A stretch of 64,000 nucleotides of DNA from CAWJHE01 sp963842455 (GCA_963842455.1 CAWJHE010000016.1:1-64000), one strand, 5' to 3'. Counted from the stretch's first letter, positions 20,352 to 28,354 are shown. The notes: a model not told the origin generated them from the sequence alone. Program-made: numbers and translations.

Positions 20352-20675
20352 ATATTCCTATTCCAGGGGCAGGTTTAACGGACCCAGGATACTTTAGCGC
20401 TTCTCCTGTCAGCAATTGCCATCATCGACCCACGCTGCAGGATGCCTGCCCATACGACCCCTCACCCTAACCCTCTCCCCTTCGCTGCGCTGGGGGAGAG
20501 GGCTTATTCGTGAAAATTTGTGAGAACTCGTGGTTAATCGCAGATTCCAGCATCTATCCACAGGTTTATCCACAGTTTTCTCCACAGGCAACGCGCGTTG
20601 ATCCTGCAGGATGTGCTACAATTAGCCAGATTGTCCGGATTATCGGACCAGCGCAACTTTGGAGCTCATTCATTT
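20352..20675. repeat. Gene-free stretch with CCCTCTCCC hairpin and TTCGTG words
   Basis: Holds the hairpin CCCTCTCCCC (20471-20480) / GGGGGAGAGGG (20492-20502), then TTCGTGAAAATTTGTGAG-type repeat words, then a short dyad GTCCG-ATTAT-CGGAC (about 20632-20647) about 30 bases upstream of the Crp/Fnr start. The hairpin may end the NSS transcript; the dyad may be an operator. Confidence 0.45.
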
Positions 20676-21423
20676 ATGTCTACACGCAGAAATTCTCCCG
20701 TAGAAATCGACCCAATCCCAGCGCATCAGTGTTCCGTCAACCTTCGCCTGGGTATTCTGACCGGGCTGCCATTCTTCTCTGAGCTTAGCCCAGACGAGAT
20801 CCAGCATATCAACACCTTGTTCGTCGAAAAGGGTTACGATCAAGGTGAGCCCATTTTCTTTTCCGGCGATACAGCCGAACGCCTGTACGTGGTCGCCGAT
20901 GGGCATGTCAAGCTGATGCAACACACCTACAGCGGTCAGAATGTGATGTTGGAGCTGCTCAAACAAGGTGAGTTCTTCGGCAGCCTGTCGCCCACAACCC
21001 GGCCAGGAATACACGGAAACGGCCATTGCCTACACCCCCTGCTGTTTGCTGACCATCCAGAACCAGGATTTTTCATCCCTGTTGCAACAGCACCCCAGCG
21101 TCTCGCTCAAGGTCATCGAAAAGATGTCGCAGCGTTTGCAGGAAGCCAACCAGATGATCCGCCGGCTGAGCGCCCAATCGGTGGAAGGCCGCATCGCACA
21201 CATTCTGCTCAGACTGGCGGAGAAAGTAGGGCAGCCCCAACCGGTCGGCTTGCTGATCCAGCTGCCCCTCTCCCGAGCAGACCTGGCGGAGATGGCTGGG
21301 ACAACCGTCGAGACCGCCAGCCGGGTGCTGAGCCGCTTCCAAAAAGAGAAACTGGTCGAAAGCGGCCGGCAATGGGTGGCCATCAAAAACCCTGGTATGC
21401 TGCAAACCTACCAGGAAATCTAA
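20676..21423 (+). CDS. Crp/Fnr-family transcription regulator (one frameshift)
   Basis: About 248 residues: an N-terminal cyclic-nucleotide-binding-type beta barrel (GLPFFSELSPDEIQHINTLF, ERLYVVADGHVKLM, VMLELLKQGEFFGSLS), a long dimer helix (VIEKMSQRLQEANQMIRRLS) and a C-terminal winged helix (LSRADLAEMAGTTVETASRV). One extra C in CTGTCGCCCACAAC shifts the frame near 21000; with CC the protein reads SLSPQPGQEYTETA. The recognition helix keeps E-x-x-S-R as in E. coli FNR (VETISRLL), which predicts a TTGAT-N4-ATCAA site, and such a site lies 28 bases downstream of the gene. The N-terminus has a single Cys, so it is not a 4Fe-4S FNR; a Dnr/heme type is possible. Confidence 0.82.
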
Positions 21424-21450
21424 ACAACCTCCCAAACAAAACGCGGTTAA

Positions 21451-21464
21451 TTGATCTGCATCAT
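21451..21464. promoter_or_regulatory. FNR/DNR-like binding site
   Basis: TTGATCTGCATCAT matches TTGAT-N4-ATCAA with one mismatch. It lies 61 bases before the first ATG of the HMA gene and just behind the Crp/Fnr gene, whose recognition helix predicts this site. Confidence 0.5.
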
Positions 21465-21476
21465 TCATATTCTCTG

Positions 21477-21499
21477 CACCCTGGTATATCATCAGGGTG
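21477..21499. promoter_or_regulatory. Dyad in the HMA gene leader
   Basis: CACCCTG and CAGGGTG flank a nine-base centre. It is either an operator for a metal-responsive repressor or a small leader hairpin. Confidence 0.35.
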
Positions 21500-21524
21500 T
21501 ATTTGATTAACCAAAAGGAGAAAG

Positions 21525-21743
21525 ATGATGAAAACCTTATTGAGAAGCCAGGAACTTTCCTGCCCATCCTGTGTCGCCAAAATTGAAAAAGCCCTGCTCA
21601 CCCTGAACGGGGTGCAGAAAGCCGAGGTGTTCTTCAACACCGGGCGCATCGAAGTAGAGCATGACCCGCAGGTATCCAGCAGCGACGACCTGCTCAAAGC
21701 CATCCGCAATGCTGGTTATGAAGCGCGGGTTTCACCATTCTAA
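21525..21743 (+). CDS. Heavy-metal-associated (HMA) domain protein, CopZ-like
   Basis: A 72-residue single HMA domain with the metal site LSCPSCVAKIEKAL (CxxC at about 13-16) and the beta-alpha-beta-beta-alpha-beta pattern ending AIRNAGYEARV. It binds a soft metal ion and passes it to a P-type ATPase. AAAAGGAG lies 4-7 bases before the ATG pair at 21525/21528. The P1B ATPase gene 1.1 kb downstream lacks its own N-terminal HMA domain, so this protein probably supplies that function in trans. Confidence 0.85.
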   Translation: MMKTLLRSQELSCPSCVAKIEKALLTLNGVQKAEVFFNTGRIEVEHDPQVSSSDDLLKAIRNAGYEARVSPF

Positions 21744-21865
21744 AATGGCGAATTTGAGCGGATAGACACGGATTACATGGAGAGTGTCGTTGGAAACATA
21801 GGTTGACTTTGGCAACTCGCGCTGTGAAACCGCGATGGACGCCAAGTAAAGCGAAGAGGAAAAGA

Positions 21866-21972
21866 TTAGCCACGAATTTTCACTAATCTACACGAAATTT
21901 AACTATGGATGGCTAAAAAAGAATCGCCGATTTGCGTTGATTGACGCGGATTACACGGAGAGTATCGTGGTT
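21866..21972. repeat. Divergent repeat words behind the HMA gene
   Basis: Contains gattagccacgaattttcact and gattgacgcggattacacggagag, the latter echoing gatagacacggattacatggagag at 21760-21784. It looks like debris of short interspersed repeats; I see no gene between 21744 and 22857. Confidence 0.4.
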
Positions 21973-22213
21973 TAGCCCGGTAGGGCTTCGCAAACTAGCG
22001 TGGGGTTTCAACCCCGCCGCGATCCCCGCCGCACCAGGCCTTGCCTCTTCGTCGACACATCGCCGCGATCCCCGCCGCACCATGCCCTGCCTCTTCGTCG
22101 ACACATACCGCGATCCCCGCCGGACCAGGCCTTGCATCTTCGTCGACACCCGATGCGATCCCCGCTGGACCAGGCATTGCATCTTCAACGACCCACCGCC
22201 GCCGCGATCCTTG
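21973..22213. repeat. Repeat block A: lead segment plus about 46-bp tandem units
   Basis: Starts with a lead segment (tagcccggtagggcttcgcaa, then actagcgtggggtttcaacc) followed by four to five head-to-tail copies of a 44-46 base unit with core cgcgatccccgccgcacca, then ttgcctcttcgtcgacaca. Copies differ by a few bases. There are no unique spacers, so it is not CRISPR. Confidence 0.75.
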
Positions 22214-22310
22214 CCGAGCCAGGAGTTGGACCATGGCATGATCATACCCCAATGGGAACGCACCGAAGCTTAAGCATCGGGCTAGCTTGCAAAGCTCTTC
22301 GAGCTGCTAT

Positions 22311-22547
22311 TAGCCCGGTAGGGCTTCGCAAACTAGCGCGGGGTTTCAACCCCGCCGCGATCCCCGCCGCACCATGCCCTGCCTCTTCGCCGACACCCCG
22401 CCGCGATCCCCGCCGCACCTTGCCTTGCCTCTTCGTCGACACATCGCCGCGATCCCCGCCGCACCATGCCCTGCCTCTTCGTCGACACATCGCCGCGATC
22501 CCCGCCGCACCAAACCTTGCCTCTTCGTCGACCTCGCCGCGATCTCC
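22311..22547. repeat. Repeat block B: second lead segment plus about 46-bp units
   Basis: The same lead segment as block A (tagcccggtagggcttcgcaa at 22311), followed by four units of the same 46-base repeat, closer to one another than those in block A. The two blocks look like duplicates that diverged; 22214-22310 between them shows nothing recognisable. Confidence 0.75.
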
Positions 22548-22584
22548 GGATGAAATGATTTTTCATCCCTTATCAATCGTAGCT

Positions 22585-22785
22585 ATAAAAACCTTCGTGG
22601 AACTTCGTGTCCCTTCGTGGCTAAAAAAGAATCGCGTATTTGCACTCATATATCGGATTACACAGAAAAACTCATTGACTTACAAGAAAAAATTCGTGTC
22701 AATTCGTGGCTACAAAAAACTTCGTGGACCTTCGTGTCCCTTCGTGGCAAAAAAATCTTTGCGGCTTTGCGAGAGATTGTACAAA
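22585..22785. repeat. TTCGTG and TTTGCG word repeats
   Basis: Runs of accttcgtggaacttcgtgtc, aattcgtgtcaattcgtggct, acttcgtggaccttcgtgtc, ending in aaatctttgcggctttgcga. The last motif recurs at 28388-28424 and 48966-49000. Confidence 0.6.
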
Positions 22786-22857
22786 CTCACAAGAGATCAA
22801 ACAAACTAAAGTTTATTCAACATCAGCAATGCAACCTTCAAGAGAGAAGAAAATCCT

Positions 22858-24774
22858 ATGACAACCATGCTCAACAACCTGCGACAAACCCTGCAGTCAC
22901 CCGCCCGGCGCAAGAAGATCCTGCTCTTTGCCAGCGGTGGGTTGATCCTGGCAGCTCTGGCCGCCGGTCAATGGCTGCCAAACCCGACCTGGCATAACCT
23001 GCTCATGGCCGCAGCAGCCGTCATCGCCGGCGCGGACATTGCCCTGCGCGCCTGGCACAGCCTGCGCAACCGCCACATCAGTATCGAGTTACTGGTCACC
23101 ATCGCCGCCACCGGCGCGTTGATCATCGGCGAGTACTGGGAGGCGGCTGCGGTGACCTTCCTGTTCATCCTGGGCGCTTACCTGGAAGCCCGCACCCTGG
23201 GACGCACCCGCCAGGTGCTGCAAAGCCTGCTGGACCTGGCGCCAACCACCGCCCTGGTGGTGCGCGACGGACGCCAGGTGGAAATCGCGCCGCACGAAGT
23301 GCTACCCGGTGAAATTGTGCTGATCAAACCAGGGGCGAAGGTGGCCGTGGATGGCGATATCCAGGACGGTTTTTCGAGCATCGATGAGAGCGCCATCACC
23401 GGCGAATCCATGCCGGTGGACAAACAATCCGGCGATCAGGTCTTCGCTGGCACGATCAACCAGGCCGGATTATTACACGTCCGCGCCACAGGCGTCGGCG
23501 TAGACACCACCTTAGCAAAGATCATTCGCCGGGTAGAGCAAGCCCAGGACGAGAAAGCCCCCACCCAACGCTTCATCGAACGCTTTGCTCAGTACTATAC
23601 GCCCTTCATTATTATGCTCAGCGCGGTTGCTTACCTGATCACACAGGACGCCGAGCTGGCCTTGACCCTGCTGGTGATCGGCTGTCCCGGCGCATTGGTG
23701 ATCTCCACACCTGTTTCGGTGGTGGCGGGCATCGGGCGGGCTGCCAAAGCCGGCATCCTGATCAAAGGCGGCGAATACCTGGAAAACGCCGGGAAAATCT
23801 CAGCCCTGGCTCTGGACAAGACCGGCACCTTGACGCTGGGACGCCCGGTTTTGACCGATATCATCGTCCTGCAAACGGAAGCTGTTCCGGCTGGTTTTGA
23901 TGGCACACCCAGAGCGCCCATCAGCGCAAACGAGCTTTTGCGCCTGGCAGCCATCGCCGAAAGCGGCTCGGAACACCCTCTCAGCCAGTCGATCCTGAAA
24001 CATGCCTACCAAACGCTGGGCGACATCCCGCATGCGGACCGCTTCGAAACGTTCACCGGTCGCGGCGTGAGAGCCTTCTACCAGGGTGAAGAGATCGTGA
24101 TCGGTGCGCCGCCTCTGCTGGACGCATTGATGATCGATATTCCCACTGCGGCGCACCAGGCTCTGAACGAGCTGAAATCCAACGGAAAAACGGCTGTGCT
24201 GGCAGCCATCAACGGCCAGGTAAGCGGCGTGCTGGGGATCGCCGATACCATTCGTCCCGAATCTGCCCAAATGGTAGCCGAGCTGCGCCGGGTTGGTGTG
24301 CAAGAAATCGTAATGCTGACCGGCGACGACCCCCTGACAGCAAAGGCTATCGCTGCCCAGGCTGGCATCGACCAGGTGCACGCCTCCCTGCTGCCGGAAG
24401 ATAAGCTGACAGCTATCCGCAATCTGCAAGCTAAAGGACACGTGGTCGCCATGCTCGGGGACGGCATCAACGACGCCCCAGCCCTGGCCGCCGCCGATAT
24501 CGGCATCGCCATGGGGGTCGCAGGTACCGGGGTTGCTATCGAAACTGCCGACATTGCCCTGATGGCCGATGACCTGATGAAACTGCCCGAAGCGGTACGC
24601 TTATCCCGCGCCACACTGAACAATATCCGCCAGAATGTGGTCATCGCCTTGCTGACTGTCGCCGGATTGCTGTTGGGTGTGCTGCTGGGTGAGGTGCACA
24701 TGGCCTCCGGTATGCTCATCCACGAAGCTTCTGTGCTAATCGTTATCCTGAACGGGATGCGCCTGCTCAGATAG
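22858..24774 (+). CDS. Heavy-metal P1B-type ATPase with CPG membrane motif
   Basis: A 638-residue metal-exporting ATPase. No N-terminal HMA domain is present. Membrane segments lie at about 23-40, 48-64, 76-108, 247-285 and near the C-terminus. Actuator TGES at 181-184, membrane metal motif C276-P277-G278, phosphorylation loop DKTGTLT from D320, SEHP at 371-374, and hinge GDGINDAP at 534-541 are all present. The usual transport motif is CPC or SPC; here it is CPG, which removes one thiol ligand and leaves metal specificity open. ATG 22858 has AGAGAGAAG upstream. With the HMA protein and regulator upstream it forms a metal homeostasis unit, although 1.1 kb of repeats separates them. Confidence 0.9.
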   Translation: MTTMLNNLRQTLQSPARRKKILLFASGGLILAALAAGQWLPNPTWHNLLMAAAAVIAGADIALRAWHSLRNRHISIELLVTIAATGALIIGEYWEAAAVTFLFILGAYLEARTLGRTRQVLQSLLDLAPTTALVVRDGRQVEIAPHEVLPGEIVLIKPGAKVAVDGDIQDGFSSIDESAITGESMPVDKQSGDQVFAGTINQAGLLHVRATGVGVDTTLAKIIRRVEQAQDEKAPTQRFIERFAQYYTPFIIMLSAVAYLITQDAELALTLLVIGCPGALVISTPVSVVAGIGRAAKAGILIKGGEYLENAGKISALALDKTGTLTLGRPVLTDIIVLQTEAVPAGFDGTPRAPISANELLRLAAIAESGSEHPLSQSILKHAYQTLGDIPHADRFETFTGRGVRAFYQGEEIVIGAPPLLDALMIDIPTAAHQALNELKSNGKTAVLAAINGQVSGVLGIADTIRPESAQMVAELRRVGVQEIVMLTGDDPLTAKAIAAQAGIDQVHASLLPEDKLTAIRNLQAKGHVVAMLGDGINDAPALAAADIGIAMGVAGTGVAIETADIALMADDLMKLPEAVRLSRATLNNIRQNVVIALLTVAGLLLGVLLGEVHMASGMLIHEASVLIVILNGMRLLR

Positions 24775-24818
24775 GCCTGCGGTTCGAGTAAAATTATTAT
24801 CGAAAGGAGAAGCAGCTC

Positions 24819-25238
24819 ATGCCAACCCTGACGCGCTGGTTCTTAAAATCTTCCCTGCTGTATTTACTTCTGGCAGTTATGCTGGGCGTGTTACTGGAAA
24901 TCCCGAATACCCTCGATCTTGACTGGTCTGTGCGCGCCTTCAGCCCCTTCTATTTTCACAGTTTTATGGTCGGCTGGGTTGCCCAGCTGATCTTCGGGGT
25001 GGTGTTCTGGATGTTCCCCAAATTTTCAAAGGAGCAGCCACGCGGTTCCGAAACCCTGGGTTGGGCGACTTTCTGGCTGTTGAACTGCGGCTTGTTGATC
25101 CGCCTGGTAGCCGAACCGGCGCAGGCGATCCAAAACCAGGTGTGGTGGAGCTGGCTGCTGGCGCTTTCAGCCGTGCTGCAGTGGCTGGCCGGGATGGCTT
25201 TTGTGCTCAACACCTGGCGACGCGTGAAGGAGCGTTGA
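24819..25238 (+). CDS. Four-helix membrane protein, heme-copper-oxidase-I/NnrS-like fragment
   Basis: A 139-residue protein with four predicted membrane helices (about 10-27, 45-67, 80-97, 112-132). Helix 2 reads FHSFMVGWVAQLIFGVVFWM, close to the H-x-n-GW-x2-Q/F-IFG-x2-FWMxPK motif of heme-binding helices in CcoN/NnrS-type proteins. ATG 24819 has AAAGGAG 8 bases upstream and follows the P1B ATPase by 44 bases, so it is probably in the same transcript. The following gene is a paralogue. It could be a heme- or metal-binding membrane subunit; the function is not established. Confidence 0.65.
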   Translation: MPTLTRWFLKSSLLYLLLAVMLGVLLEIPNTLDLDWSVRAFSPFYFHSFMVGWVAQLIFGVVFWMFPKFSKEQPRGSETLGWATFWLLNCGLLIRLVAEPAQAIQNQVWWSWLLALSAVLQWLAGMAFVLNTWRRVKER

Positions 25239-25239
25239 G

Positions 25240-25647
25240 ATGCCCCGGCTGACCGTTTGGTTTATCCGCGCCGCATTGATCTATCTGGCCCTGGGCTTCA
25301 CCTACGGCGCGCTGATCTTGTTTCACAAGGGCATCCCCCTGCACCCGGCTATGTGGAGCTTGCTTGGCGTGCATATTGACTATGTGCTCTTCGGTTGGAC
25401 GCTGCAACTGATCCTGGGTATGGCATTCTGGATCTTACCGCGCTTTGCCAAAAAGCCTTACCGCGGCAACGAGAAGCTGGCCTGGGCTGCCTTAATCCTG
25501 ATCAACGCCGGTATTTTTGCCTTGAGCCTGTCCCCGTTCTTGCCAGGGCTCACCTGGCTAGCCCTGCTGGGGCGGGTATTACAAGCCGCCGGGGTGCTCA
25601 GCTTCTTACTGCATGCTTGGCCGCGCGTCAAAGGCTTCAACCAGTAG
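25240..25647 (+). CDS. Paralogous four-helix membrane protein
   Basis: 135 residues, one base after the stop of its neighbour, to which it is clearly related: same start (MPRLTVWFIRAALIYLALG against MPTLTRWFLKSSLLYLLLA), same second helix (HIDYVLFGWTLQLILGMAFW, then ILPRF) and the same end (AWPRVK against TWRRVK). Both keep one His before the GW motif. Tight coupling suggests a heterodimer that rebuilds an eight-helix unit. Confidence 0.65.
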   Translation: MPRLTVWFIRAALIYLALGFTYGALILFHKGIPLHPAMWSLLGVHIDYVLFGWTLQLILGMAFWILPRFAKKPYRGNEKLAWAALILINAGIFALSLSPFLPGLTWLALLGRVLQAAGVLSFLLHAWPRVKGFNQ

Positions 25648-25651
25648 AACC

Positions 25652-25725
25652 AACCGCTGAGGACACGAAGAGCCGCTAAGTTTTTTTATTAAACCTTGGC
25701 GCTCCTTAGCATCCTTCGCGGTTTT
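25652..25725. repeat. Inverted-repeat element, AACCGCT(A/G)AGGACAC type
   Basis: Begins aaccgctgaggacacgaag and ends ccttagcatccttcgcggtt, which are imperfect inverted copies of each other. A second copy lies at 31981-32057. Confidence 0.55.
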
Positions 25726-25839
25726 CCATCGCTAACAGCCCCAGGTTTCGCCAACGAGTTAGCACGGGGTTAGGGCAAATGTTGCCTCTATCTCTAGGAC
25801 AGGCTTCCACAACGAGTTAATCCTGGGTCAGGTCAGATT

Positions 25840-25882
25840 CCCTCTCCCGCTGGGAGAGGGTCAGGGTGAGGGGAGAGAACGT
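25840..25882. repeat. CCCTCTCCC hairpin repeat
   Basis: CCCTCTCCC (25840-25848), three-base loop, GGGAGAGGG (25852-25860), then tcagggtgaggg. One of four copies in the window. Confidence 0.5.
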
Positions 25883-25926
25883 GTTAAAATAAGACATCGA
25901 ACCAAATTCTGCATCATGGTAACCTG

Positions 25927-26246
25927 ATGGAAAATCCAACCAACTCTTCTCAAACTATTCCCTCCAGCTTGGCGCTTTTCTTCCAGGAATATGATTTCTC
26001 CGAATTATCCATCGAAGATGATGTCAACCTGATCATCCAACGCACACTGGAATATGGCGATTGGGATGAATTACGCTGGCTCTTTCAGGTCTATGGCGCG
26101 GCAAAAGAATCCGAAAATTCATTCGTCTTCTTGGAGAAAGAAGCCTGAGACCACCAACCTTCAATTATTGGCGTAAATTAATGAGAATCCGCAAGTGGGA
26201 ACATTCTCCCTTCGAGACACCTAAAGGTGAATTATGGAAGTTTTAA
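25927..26246 (+). CDS. Antitoxin-like partner of AbiEii (DUF6922-type; one frameshift)
   Basis: A short protein with LALFFQEYDFSELSIEDDVN followed by RTLEYGDWDELRWLFQVYG, the pattern of the small DUF6922-type proteins encoded next to AbiEii/COG2253 nucleotidyltransferases. The apparent stop at 26148 follows a frameshift in GGCAAAAGAATCC. In the other frame the protein continues RIRKFIRLLGERSLRPPTFN and so on to TAA 26244-26246, giving about 106 residues that end 2 bases before the toxin ATG. Probably the antitoxin or regulatory half of a toxin-antitoxin unit. Confidence 0.65.
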
Positions 26247-26248
26247 CC

Positions 26249-26914
26249 ATGGATCATCCACACTGGGAAGCTTTAACAGACTCTACACAAAACGCTTTTC
26301 GAGTATTATCAGATATAGACATCATTCAAAACTTCTACCTGGCTGGCGGAACTGGTCTGGCTCTGCACTTAGGGCATCGCTTTTCTATCGATCTCGATTT
26401 CTTTTCAGAAAACGAAGAAGCAGTCAACAGCGTGGAACGGTCAAGATTTCGAGAAGTTCTCGCTCACCCTGATTTCGAAATTTTGATAGATAAAGATACA
26501 ACTTTTGTCGGTAACTGGAAAAAAGTGGGAGTAAGCTTTTTTCGGTTAGAGCAATATCCCTTAATTTTTCCACCTCATTTTTTAGATGGTATAAAAATTG
26601 CCAGCATAGCAGATATCGGGGCGATGAAACTGGCGGCAATCATTGACCGGGGCACTCGAAAGGATCTTGTTGATCTTTATTACATCCTGCAGCATGTTCC
26701 CCTCGAAAAAGTTTTCCAGACAGCGGCCAAGAAGTATCCAAATTTCCGATCTTTTCCAGCCAGTGCACTAAGAGGCATGGCTTACTTTACGGATGCAGAA
26801 AATTTTCCCATGCCAAAAATGATAGAGAAAACCTCCTGGGTAAAAATGAAGAAGTATTTATCAGACCAGGCATTGCAAGCGGGAAGAAAGCATCTAGAAA
26901 ATTATTGGGGATGA
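26249..26914 (+). CDS. AbiEii-type nucleotidyltransferase toxin-like protein
   Basis: About 221 residues of the nucleotidyl transferase AbiEii family. The active-site region AGGTGLALHLGHRFSIDLDF has the GG-x(n)-DxD layout, and KLAAIIDRGTRKDLVDLYYI is the second conserved block. Start taken as ATG 26249, 2 bases behind the partner stop; ATG 26234 in frame overlaps it. Family members transfer nucleotides to RNA or protein and arrest growth; here the pair may be phage defence or plasmid-type stabilisation. It ends in an ATGA overlap with the next gene. Confidence 0.8.
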   Translation: MDHPHWEALTDSTQNAFRVLSDIDIIQNFYLAGGTGLALHLGHRFSIDLDFFSENEEAVNSVERSRFREVLAHPDFEILIDKDTTFVGNWKKVGVSFFRLEQYPLIFPPHFLDGIKIASIADIGAMKLAAIIDRGTRKDLVDLYYILQHVPLEKVFQTAAKKYPNFRSFPASALRGMAYFTDAENFPMPKMIEKTSWVKMKKYLSDQALQAGRKHLENYWG

Positions 26915-27657
26915 AACAGACAATGCCCGCGATGAACCACTCACGAACAACCAGCAGTGAACACAAGCCGAAACCTGTTACCAGTAATCGATGGCTTCTA
27001 TTCCTGCTGCTCGCCCTGCTCTTGCTCAGCTGCTCACTGCCCACAGTGGCCATCTCTCGCATCCTCTACACCCCCACACCGACGCCAACCGCCACCGCCA
27101 CTCAAACCCTGACCCCCAGCCCGACTGCCACCTTCACCCGCACTCCAACCCTGACGCATACACCCACGCCCACCAACACTGCCACCCCCACCCCGATCAC
27201 ACCCACGGCTACACGCACAAACACGCCCAGCGCCACCCCCCTCCCGCCGACGATCACACCCGGCATCAACGAAATCACTTCCGGGCAAGATGCCTGGCGC
27301 TTGCTGCTGGTCGACACCCCGCAAACCATCGAAATGCATGGCATCTACTTCCCTGGCAAGGACGGCGTTTACATGCCCAATTATCTCTTTTTGCGCTTAA
27401 ATTTCGAATGCCGCACCCAAACCCCCTTGCTCAGCCTGTACACCGGAGCAGACAAAGGCCTGCTCTACGCTGCCCGCCCGGATGGCATTCCCGATCTGAC
27501 CATCCTCGACCCGGCTGGGAATATCTACCCGGTCGTCCTGGTGGGTCCGTGCTGGCTGGCGGCGCCGCTACCCAAACCCCGCCTGATCCCCGGCGAATAC
27601 ACCCTGCGCTTCCAGAACCTGCCGGAGTTCTACTTTGATTTTTCTAGCCTGCCCTGA
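26911..27657 (+). CDS. Exported protein with Thr/Pro linker
   Basis: 248 residues. After a basic N-terminus comes one hydrophobic segment WLLFLLLALLLLSCSLP; LLSC could be a lipobox, though far from the start, or the segment is a membrane anchor. Then about 65 residues of TPTPT-type linker and a domain of about 130 residues with Cys pairs (NFECRT, VGPCWLA) that I do not recognise. The architecture matches the lipoproteins at 4816 and 33462. ATG 26911 overlaps the previous TGA. Confidence 0.6.
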   Translation: MKQTMPAMNHSRTTSSEHKPKPVTSNRWLLFLLLALLLLSCSLPTVAISRILYTPTPTPTATATQTLTPSPTATFTRTPTLTHTPTPTNTATPTPITPTATRTNTPSATPLPPTITPGINEITSGQDAWRLLLVDTPQTIEMHGIYFPGKDGVYMPNYLFLRLNFECRTQTPLLSLYTGADKGLLYAARPDGIPDLTILDPAGNIYPVVLVGPCWLAAPLPKPRLIPGEYTLRFQNLPEFYFDFSSLP

Positions 27658-27756
27658 GAATTTAGATCAAAGCTACGCTTTTGCCCCAGACACCTCAAAG
27701 CAAGCTTTGCAAACTTGGCGGGCTTTGCGAGATATCAGGTTACTCCAAAAGGATCG

Positions 27757-27990
27757 TCCCTAATGACAACCGTCATTGCAAGGAGATCATCCTTTGCCCG
27801 GAGTTCAGCGCACTTCGCTGCCCCAGTAATCTTTCCCTACCAGCGCTGAGCCTGTTTCGCAAAGTGTCGGTTCTAATGATACTTGTTCCGTTGGTCTTGC
27901 GAGACTTCAGTGAAGCAATCTAACAGCTCTGAGACAAGACCACCGAGATTGCTTCGCGCAAAACACTTCAATGACTGCCGGAGGTCCTGT
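27757..27990. repeat. Diverged copies of the 112-bp repeat family
   Basis: Segments such as ggagttcagcgcacttcgct, ctttccctaccagcgctgag, tgcgagacttcagtgaagca and accgagattgcttcgcgcaa match the array at 35581-36235. No gene is visible from 27658 to 28059. Confidence 0.6.
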
Positions 27991-28059
27991 TATTCGCAAT
28001 TGTCGCTTCAGAACTCCTGAATCAAGAACTACACGCATTCTTACTAATCCTGTCTGGCA

Positions 28060-28309
28060 TTCTCAATATCATTCAATCTCATCTCCGAGTAAGATACATT
28101 GAGGTTATCAAGTTTCTCCACACCGCATCAAATTTAGCCAGGATTTCATTTTCTTGAAGTTGTTGATACCTTCATAATCTTCATAAGGAATCAAGACAGC
28201 CTCTGGACGTGAACCCTGGTTAATATGATGGCTGCCCTTTATTGACAACCAGCTCAAAAAAACTTCGAAATTTGCTTTGTAATTCGGTTACACCAATCAT
28301 TTGCTGCAT
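28060..28309 (-). pseudogene. Broken Phd/YefM-type antitoxin gene
   Basis: From ATG 28309 (GGAGG 6 bases upstream) the minus strand reads MQQMIGVTELQSKFRSFFEL VVNKG, the typical Phd/YefM N-terminus, then runs into a stop. Other frames continue NQGSRPEAVLIPYEDYE, YQQLQENEILAKFDAVW and DNLNVSYSE. At least three frame changes break about 85 codons. No toxin gene follows. It may be a true pseudogene, since the error density exceeds that of most genes here. Confidence 0.7.
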
Positions 28310-28324
28310 AATTGCCTCCAAAGA

Positions 28325-28354
28325 TACATAATGATATACATATTATACTATGTA
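28325..28354. promoter_or_regulatory. Imperfect palindrome upstream of the Phd-like gene
   Basis: TACATA (28325-28330) and TATGTA (28349-28354) flank an AT-rich centre. Phd-family antitoxins repress their own promoters through such palindromes. Confidence 0.4.

Noticed and set aside
20676..21423. Oxygen-sensing 4Fe-4S FNR
   Set aside because: The N-terminus has one Cys where FNR needs a three-Cys cluster, so only the DNA-binding part is FNR-like.
21973..22547. CRISPR-like array
   Set aside because: Units follow one another head to tail with no unique spacers, units vary internally, and no cas gene is near.
22000..22809. A 269-codon plus-strand frame over the 46-bp repeats
   Set aside because: It crosses repeats of 46 bases, so the peptide changes phase in each unit; Arg/Pro/His-rich composition is a by-product of GC-rich repeats.
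26991..27638. His/Pro-rich 215-codon plus-strand frame
   Set aside because: Out-of-frame reading of the Thr/Pro stalk gene; the T/P frame has signal segment, stalk and domain in order.
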